Shown here piece by piece: positions 16,942-21,595 of a DNA stretch of 24,288 nt (position 1 is the first letter of the stretch; every line of letters starts with the position of its first letter). The notes beneath the pieces were generated by a model. That model was not told the DNA's origin. It did no database searches and saw only the letters and a list, made by a program, of their open reading frames with translations. Where the stretch lies: NCBI GenBank assembly GCA_034437615.1, contig DAOTTW010000282.1, positions 1-24,288 on the forward strand, in the 5' to 3' direction. A program made the position numbers and the translations under genes. The stretch is from DAOTTW01 sp034437615. Lineage in GTDB: Bacteria > Chloroflexota > Anaerolineae > Aggregatilineales > Phototrophicaceae.

Positions 16942-16990
16942 TGTCTTGTATCTTGTGTCTTGTGTTTTGTGTCTTGTGTCTTATGTCGGG
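16942..16990 (-). repeat. Heptanucleotide tandem repeat upstream of the esterase gene
   Basis: Seven tandem 7-base units read on the + strand as TGTCTTG, TATCTTG, TGTCTTG, TGTTTTG, TGTCTTG, TGTCTTA and TGTCGGG; on the coding strand the unit is CAAGACA. The array fills most of the 67 bases between the protease stop codon (16994) and the preferred esterase start (16926), ending 16 bases from that start. It holds no stop-start overlap and no ATG. Confidence 0.92.
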
Positions 16991-16993
16991 TGG

Positions 16994-18217
16994 TCAATAA
17001 GCTGTCTCAGATTGCGATGCCGAACTTGGATTGCGCCTGCTTGTGCTTGCGGATGACCGCACTAGTTGGGTGGCAGCTGCGGGATGAACGACGCCAGCGC
17101 CTTGTTTGATCGGTGGCACGCCGCGCAACGGGCGTGCGGTGTGCGTTAGGATGCGTTTGACATCTTGTGCGGATAGATTCGGATTGACTTGCAGCATTTG
17201 TGCAATTGTGGCTGTGACAATTGGTGCGGCAACTGATGTACCATCGACATGCTGATAGGCCGAATTGACCAGCTTATGCATGTCGATGCGTGCCTGCAAT
17301 TTCTCTACAATTTTCTGTGATGGATTTTGCAGGTCTTTCGGCGTGAGGTCCATCATTTGCAGCATTTGTTCGTGCTTGCTTTGCACGTCGGCAAGAACCT
17401 GTGTCGGGTCGTCTTGTAGCAACGGCCCCAGAGCCAGCGCTTCTTCTTCTACCGGGGTATCCGGCATGATGGGTGAGGGCACCCACTGCGCCAGTGCGAC
17501 CAGATCCGGCTTGGTGGATGTGTCCAGTGCATAGCCATAATTGCTGTGGTACATGCGCCAGCGCCGCTGGTTGGTGCTGTTCATGTCATCGTAGCCACCT
17601 ACGACGATGGCATCGGGGGATGTGGCTGGTGGCGTAAGCCGCTTGATGCCTTGATTGCCAGCAGCGACCACCACAGGAATATCCTGGCTGACTAATTGGC
17701 TAATGGTCGCATGGATGGGGTGATCCGGCCTGGTGCTGATGTAGTCGCCACCTGTGGAGATATTGACGACCTGCACGCCGAAACGCTCATGATTTTCCAG
17801 CAGCCAGTTTAGACCACGTTGGATGTCAGACTCATGAACCCGCATTTGTGGTGAACTGACCTTGATGAGCAGCAACTCGGCCTTGTGTGCCAGCCCGCGA
17901 TAAAAGCCATCAGACAGCTTACCGTCGCCTGCGGCAACGACTGTCGTCATCATGCCGTGCCAGCTTGTCATGCCGATACTGCCGATGGTTGCCTGTTCGC
18001 TGATGTCGTCTGTGGTTGCATCGACGTATACGCGCACGCGCCTGGCAAGGTCCGGGTGTGGGTAGAAACCAGAATCAATGAAGGCGATAACGACACCCTG
18101 CCCACTGAGATTTGCATCGCTGCCGAGACGCTGAGCCAGTGGCAGCAAGTAAGGTGAACTTTGGCCGTATGTCGGATAGTTTGGGTGAAATTGTAGCTTT
18201 CGTTTGCTCATCGTCAT
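16994..18217 (-). CDS. Leaderless subtilisin-like (S8) serine protease with an internal insertion
   Basis: A 407-residue S8-family peptidase with the full triad: Asp48 in AFIDSGFYPHPDL, His87 in SWHGMMTTVVA and Ser328 in DGTSVAAPIV, plus the oxyanion Asn188 in AAGNQG. No signal peptide or membrane helix is visible and there is no long propeptide, since the catalytic domain starts by about residue 35, so a cytoplasmic role is likely. Between 'KPDLVA' (246-251) and the Ser box lies an unusual stretch of about 75 residues, acidic at first (PVEEEALALGPLLQDD) and then helical with Gln, Lys and Met; most subtilases have around 20 here. The C-terminal 20 residues are Ser-rich and disordered. The start region is exactly duplicated upstream (separate entry). 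It sits between two ATP-grasp genes, which suggests processing or recycling of their product. Confidence 0.85.
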   Translation of the reverse strand: MTMSKRKLQFHPNYPTYGQSSPYLLPLAQRLGSDANLSGQGVVIAFIDSGFYPHPDLARRVRVYVDATTDDISEQATIGSIGMTSWHGMMTTVVAAGDGKLSDGFYRGLAHKAELLLIKVSSPQMRVHESDIQRGLNWLLENHERFGVQVVNISTGGDYISTRPDHPIHATISQLVSQDIPVVVAAGNQGIKRLTPPATSPDAIVVGGYDDMNSTNQRRWRMYHSNYGYALDTSTKPDLVALAQWVPSPIMPDTPVEEEALALGPLLQDDPTQVLADVQSKHEQMLQMMDLTPKDLQNPSQKIVEKLQARIDMHKLVNSAYQHVDGTSVAAPIVTATIAQMLQVNPNLSAQDVKRILTHTARPLRGVPPIKQGAGVVHPAAATQLVRSSASTSRRNPSSASQSETAY

Positions 18218-18262
18218 GTCGGATAGTTTGGGTGAAATTGTAGCTTTCGTTTGCTCATCGTC
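18169..18262 (-). repeat. Perfect 47-bp tandem duplication covering the protease translation start
   Basis: Bases 18169-18215 and 18216-18262 are identical over 47 of 47 positions. A third partial copy of the first 13 bases (TTGCTCATCGTCA on the + strand) occurs at 18280-18292, matching 18204-18216 and 18251-18263. On the coding strand each copy holds GACGATGAGCAAA, the protease start. As 47 is not a multiple of three, the upstream copy is out of frame with the gene and reads as a mini-ORF (18264-18214) whose TGA overlaps the protease ATG. Confidence 0.95.
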
Positions 18263-18293
18263 ACGCTTTAATTTTTGGCTTGCTCATCGTCAT
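18214..18293 (-). promoter_or_regulatory. Chained mini-ORFs leading into the protease gene
   Basis: On the minus strand, ATG 18293 opens a 10-codon frame (MTMSKPKIKA) ending at TGA 18263-18261. That stop overlaps GTG 18264, which opens MTMSKRKLQFHPNYPT and ends at TGA 18216-18214. That stop in turn overlaps the protease ATG at 18217, which begins MTMSKRKLQF. The three starts share the MTMSK beginning. The arrangement could pass ribosomes down by termination-reinitiation, or could be an accident of duplication; no strong ribosome site is seen at any of them. Confidence 0.45.
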
Positions 18294-18313
18294 TGCCATG
18301 CTTCAATTTACAG

Positions 18314-19534
18314 CTAGCCTGTACGCCCTGTACGCTGTTCGCCTTTTGGTTGATGGATGGCCAGGAAATCCTGCATGAAGCGCTGTTCGTAGTTGCTTAG
18401 CAAGTATTCGACACGCGCTTGATCCCAGGATGCAACGATCAAACCAGCATGGTTTTTCTTACTTGAGCGCCAGACGATTTCAGGGTCGTCGTATGCGGAG
18501 GTATCCGGGTATTCCTGGCGTGCAAGCGATATTAAGATGCCTGCATACTCCTGGCGCAAAGGGGGCAACTGATAGGGCTGGTCGTAGAGGCGTGCTAGCT
18601 CGACACGTACCCACTCACGCCACAGGTTCACATTGGTTGCTGCTTCAATCATGTCTGCGATGTTGGCACCACCGACACGTGCGGCCACTTCCAGGAAATA
18701 AAATTCGCCGTCTTCGTGCGCGCAGATGTATTCTGCATGTGTGACGCCTTGCGTTAGGCCGAGTGAACGTGTTATGTAAGCATTTAGGCCCTTCAGCGTC
18801 TGCGTCTCGTAGCTATCGTAAGGCAGTACACGCGAGGTAAAGACGCCGCCACCCTGATAAATCTTCATAGGCGGATTGCCGTAGCGCTGCACACTGCTAA
18901 AGACGATTTCGCCATCCGCGACGATGCTATCCACATGGAAGACATCACCGGGTATGAATTTCTCTAGCAGGTAATACGTTTGCAAATCACCCAATGTATC
19001 GAGCGTGCGCCAGACTTGTTCAGCGTCTTGCATTTTGCGGATGCCCATTGCGCTGGCCTCGGCACGCGGCTTCAGCACCCAGGGCGGCGGAACGTCGCGC
19101 ATGTAGTCCCGCAGGTCGTCATAATTTTTGACACCCACAAAGGGCGGCACACGGACACCCACCCGCGCGGTTTTCTCGCGCATGGTCAGCTTATCGCGGA
19201 AGCTACGCGAGAGTGTGACGCCGTTGCCCTGAATGCGTAGGTGCTCACGTAGCATGGCCGCAAGTTCTAGTTCGAATTCATCCAGGGGGATAATAAGATC
19301 AATGCGTCTGCCCCGGCAAAGATATGCGACGGTGTTGACGACATCCTGGTATTTGGTCAGATCAGGCGTCAGGAAGAACTCGTCAATGGCGTCATATGGC
19401 CAGGGGGCGTCGCGTAAGGCCGCTTCTGTCAACAGTAAGACAAAGCAATCGTGTTGTGCTGCTTCTTTGATTGCGTCAATGCCTTTGTACGTACTGGACA
19501 TGAAGAGAATGGTCGGCTTGTGTTGAATGCCCAT
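18314..19534 (-). CDS. ATP-grasp carboxylate-amine ligase (BacD/carbamoyl-phosphate-synthase-like arrangement)
   Basis: A 406-residue soluble ATP-grasp enzyme of a different subgroup from the two downstream. The N-terminal Rossmann-like domain ('TILFMSSTYKGIDAIKEAA', then IDLIIPLDEFELELAA) is followed by the linker 'DKLTMREKTARVGVRVPPF', the ATP loop 'PPWVLKPRAEASAMGIRK' (150-167, Lys155), 'YYLLEKFIPGDVFHVDSIV' with Glu191, and the metal site 'THAEYICAHEDGEFYFLEVA' leading to ARVGGANI (Glu258 and Glu272). This layout is shared by L-amino-acid ligases and many peptide-forming enzymes. ATG 19534 has GAAGG six bases upstream. It is probably the first enzyme gene of the ligase-protease-esterase-ligase-ligase run; the gap to the protease gene is 96 bases. 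Confidence 0.82.
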   Translation of the reverse strand: MGIQHKPTILFMSSTYKGIDAIKEAAQHDCFVLLLTEAALRDAPWPYDAIDEFFLTPDLTKYQDVVNTVAYLCRGRRIDLIIPLDEFELELAAMLREHLRIQGNGVTLSRSFRDKLTMREKTARVGVRVPPFVGVKNYDDLRDYMRDVPPPWVLKPRAEASAMGIRKMQDAEQVWRTLDTLGDLQTYYLLEKFIPGDVFHVDSIVADGEIVFSSVQRYGNPPMKIYQGGGVFTSRVLPYDSYETQTLKGLNAYITRSLGLTQGVTHAEYICAHEDGEFYFLEVAARVGGANIADMIEAATNVNLWREWVRVELARLYDQPYQLPPLRQEYAGILISLARQEYPDTSAYDDPEIVWRSSKKNHAGLIVASWDQARVEYLLSNYEQRFMQDFLAIHQPKGEQRTGRTG

Positions 19535-19577
19535 GCATTACCTTCACTTTATTGTGGATAGAACAGGCTAAAATTAA

Positions 19578-19606
19578 AATATAGCGTGTTTTTGATATTC
19601 TGCCAC
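19578..19606 (-). promoter_or_regulatory. Candidate promoter for the ATP-grasp/protease cluster
   Basis: On the minus strand GTGGCA (19606-19601) and TATATT (19583-19578) are separated by exactly 17 bases in an AT-rich stretch, about 44 bases before the ATP-grasp start. The 126-base gap to the DUF4058 gene allows independent transcription. Motif matching only. Confidence 0.4.
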
Positions 19607-19660
19607 GTCCAATGTGCCTATCTGTAAGGTGAGCGTTTTTGTGCGCTTTGTGCGGTTGGA

Positions 19661-20491
19661 TTAGCGTGGCGCGTCTAGCACTTGCAACCAAGCCTGTAGG
19701 CGCTCTGTCATGTCGTTGTGTTGCTTGGGGGTCATCAATAATGAAGGGAAGGGGAGATGTGCGGCTGTGTATTGCTTGCGATTGCGGATTTGCGCGGCAA
19801 CTGAGGCTTGCTGATACGCATGGTCATAAATGTCTTGTGTTTCTAGAGGCATCACTTCATTTGCTAATGGCAACGCGAATATCTTGAGCGGTTGCAGGGC
19901 ATCGTTACCGAGGATGCGCGGTGTATCGCCAGCGATATAGATTGCTGTATGATAGGCGTAGGTGCGTACAACAGTATCTTCTAGCAAGCGCTTAACAGAG
20001 CGTGTCGGGTCAACTTCTATGGTGTGTACGCCTTGTTGCAGCAAACGGTCTCGTCGCAGACGGTAATCATGCATGGTGCTCTCATCGGTTTTGTTACTTG
20101 GTGAGACGACCTCTAACACAGTGACGAGTTGGCCATCTTCATCGCGGATGAAGATAGCGTCTAACTCAGGGCGGTTCCATGTGATGGCTGTGCCCGGTTC
20201 AACGTGGATGGACTGCGCAGCGCTGGCATAATCCCAGCTTGGTAATGGCTTGGCATCCGGGTGCTGGATAAGTATATCGGGTTCACGGCCTTGTGTGATT
20301 TGCAAGCTGGCTTCGCGGGCAGCGATATATCCGCGTTGCAAGAGGGGAATGCGTAATCTTTCAAGTGCTTCACCAATGAAACCTGCATGAATTTGCCGAA
20401 AGTAATAGCCCACTTCGGCCCAGGGGTCAACCAGGCCGGGAAAAGGTCCTTGCGTTAGCGATTGGATGTAATGTTCTGGATATTGTGCCAT
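19661..20491 (-). CDS. DUF4058 family protein
   Basis: A 276-residue protein of a family common in Chloroflexota, Cyanobacteria and Planctomycetes. Landmarks are 'PFPGLVDPW' near the start (16-24; the family pattern is FPGMDPYLE), 'PDILI' (71-75), 'DAIFIRDEDGQLVTVLEVVS' running into PSNK (111-134), the conserved Tyr and Arg in 'HDYRLRRDRLLQQ', and 'HTIEVDPTRS'. The Asp...Glu-x-x-Ser-Pro-Ser-Asn-Lys arrangement on neighbouring strands resembles a PD-(D/E)xK nuclease core, a relation often suggested for such families; function is unknown. It lies on the same strand as the ATP-grasp cluster but 126 bases away, so operon membership is uncertain. There is no clear ribosome site before ATG 20491. 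Confidence 0.82.
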   Translation of the reverse strand: MAQYPEHYIQSLTQGPFPGLVDPWAEVGYYFRQIHAGFIGEALERLRIPLLQRGYIAAREASLQITQGREPDILIQHPDAKPLPSWDYASAAQSIHVEPGTAITWNRPELDAIFIRDEDGQLVTVLEVVSPSNKTDESTMHDYRLRRDRLLQQGVHTIEVDPTRSVKRLLEDTVVRTYAYHTAIYIAGDTPRILGNDALQPLKIFALPLANEVMPLETQDIYDHAYQQASVAAQIRNRKQYTAAHLPFPSLLMTPKQHNDMTERLQAWLQVLDAPR

Positions 20492-20619
20492 ACGCCGGCA
20501 TCGTCCTGTTGTGCCAGACTTGCTAATGCATATGCCGGGAGGATACCATACACTGGGTAAGCAAAAAATGAGCCAAGCTCAGCTACAAGAAAGAATAAGC
20601 TGTGACATAGGATAAGCCG

Positions 20620-21540
20620 ATGAAGCTATGGGAACGCTATTACACGCCGACGAGCGTTGATGAAGTGGCTGCGTTACTAACGGAGTACGCAGGCCAAGCA
20701 CGCATCATCGCCGGGGGCACAGATTTATTGATCGACATGCGTGCGAAGCCGGATCATGCCCCATACAAAGCGCTGATTGACATTACGAGTATTGCGGACC
20801 TGTGCGGCATCCAGCAAGAACAAGATAGTAATGCTGTATTGCTTGGTGCGGGCGTCACACATACACAAATCGTCAAATCGGCTTTACTGGCACAGCAGGC
20901 TACTTGTCTTGTTGAAAGCTGTGGCGTTATCGGTGGTCCTCAGGTGCGGAATGTGGCGACACTTGGCGGCAACGTGGCCCATGCTTTACCTGCTGGTGAT
21001 GGGACGACATCGCTTGTCGCGCTCCATGCTGAAGCCGACGTTATCCACGATGGGAAACGCCAATGGCTGCCGATTCGTGAGCTATTTTTGGGGCCAGGGC
21101 GCTCATTGCTGGATTCAACGCGGGATGTATTGCTGCGTTTTCGCTTTGCACTCGCTGGCGTTAATCAGGCGACTGCCTTTGATCGCATCATGCGTCCGCA
21201 GGGTGTGGCGTTGCCTGTGCTGGGTTGCGCGGTATACGTTAAATTAGACGATGAGCATAGCACCTATCAGGATGTGCGGGTGTGCCTTGCACCTGTTGGA
21301 CCTACGCCGATGCGTGCTGATGCTGTTGAAACTGCTTTAAAGGGTCAGCCCGTTACAGATGGTACGCTAGAAAATGCACTGCAAGCCGCGCACGAATCAT
21401 TAAAGCCACGCACCAGCAAATACCGTGCGACAGCAGATTATCGCCATGAGATGATCGACGTGTTGCTGCGGCGCACATTGCAACGCGCTGCTGAACGGGT
21501 CCGTACTGGGGAGGTTGTGCCGCAAGGTGTGGGTTCGTAG
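20620..21540 (+). CDS. Molybdenum hydroxylase FAD-binding subunit (XdhB/CoxM-like)
   Basis: A 306-residue FAD subunit that passes electrons from the Fe-S clusters to the final acceptor. FAD-binding motifs are present: 'RIIAGGTDLLIDMRAKPD' (28-45) and 'GGPQVRNVATLGGNVAHALP' (105-124) followed by AGDGTTSL. The C-terminal CO dehydrogenase flavoprotein domain ends with 'SKYRATADYRHEMIDVLLRR'. The start is well set by AGGA (20609-20612) seven bases upstream. The gene diverges from the DUF4058 gene, with 128 bases between starts, and is followed after 55 bases by the fused Fe-S/Mo subunit with which it must assemble. Confidence 0.92.
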   Translation: MKLWERYYTPTSVDEVAALLTEYAGQARIIAGGTDLLIDMRAKPDHAPYKALIDITSIADLCGIQQEQDSNAVLLGAGVTHTQIVKSALLAQQATCLVESCGVIGGPQVRNVATLGGNVAHALPAGDGTTSLVALHAEADVIHDGKRQWLPIRELFLGPGRSLLDSTRDVLLRFRFALAGVNQATAFDRIMRPQGVALPVLGCAVYVKLDDEHSTYQDVRVCLAPVGPTPMRADAVETALKGQPVTDGTLENALQAAHESLKPRTSKYRATADYRHEMIDVLLRRTLQRAAERVRTGEVVPQGVGS

Positions 21541-21595
21541 ACCAAGTGAACAACATCAATGCAATTAAGCGACGTAAATATACTAGGATATGATT

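Noticed and set aside
18169..18292. CRISPR-like array
   Set aside because: Two adjacent copies with no spacers plus one 13-base fragment is a tandem duplication, not a repeat-spacer array.
18214..18293. Mini-ORFs as RiPP precursor peptides for the ATP-grasp ligases
   Set aside because: The second peptide is identical to the protease N-terminus and is best explained by the 47-bp duplication; there is no leader-core layout, and the first is only ten residues.
20568..20615. 15-codon upstream ORF ending just before the FAD-subunit ATG
   Set aside because: ATG 20568 to TAA 20615 has only a weak upstream GGGTAAG and no repeat or hairpin; a frame this short is expected by chance.
20492..20619. Promoters in the divergent gap between the DUF4058 and FAD-subunit genes
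   Set aside because: TTGCTA and TACCAT-like hexamers can be found on the + strand, but the matches are poor and no candidate stands out on either strand.
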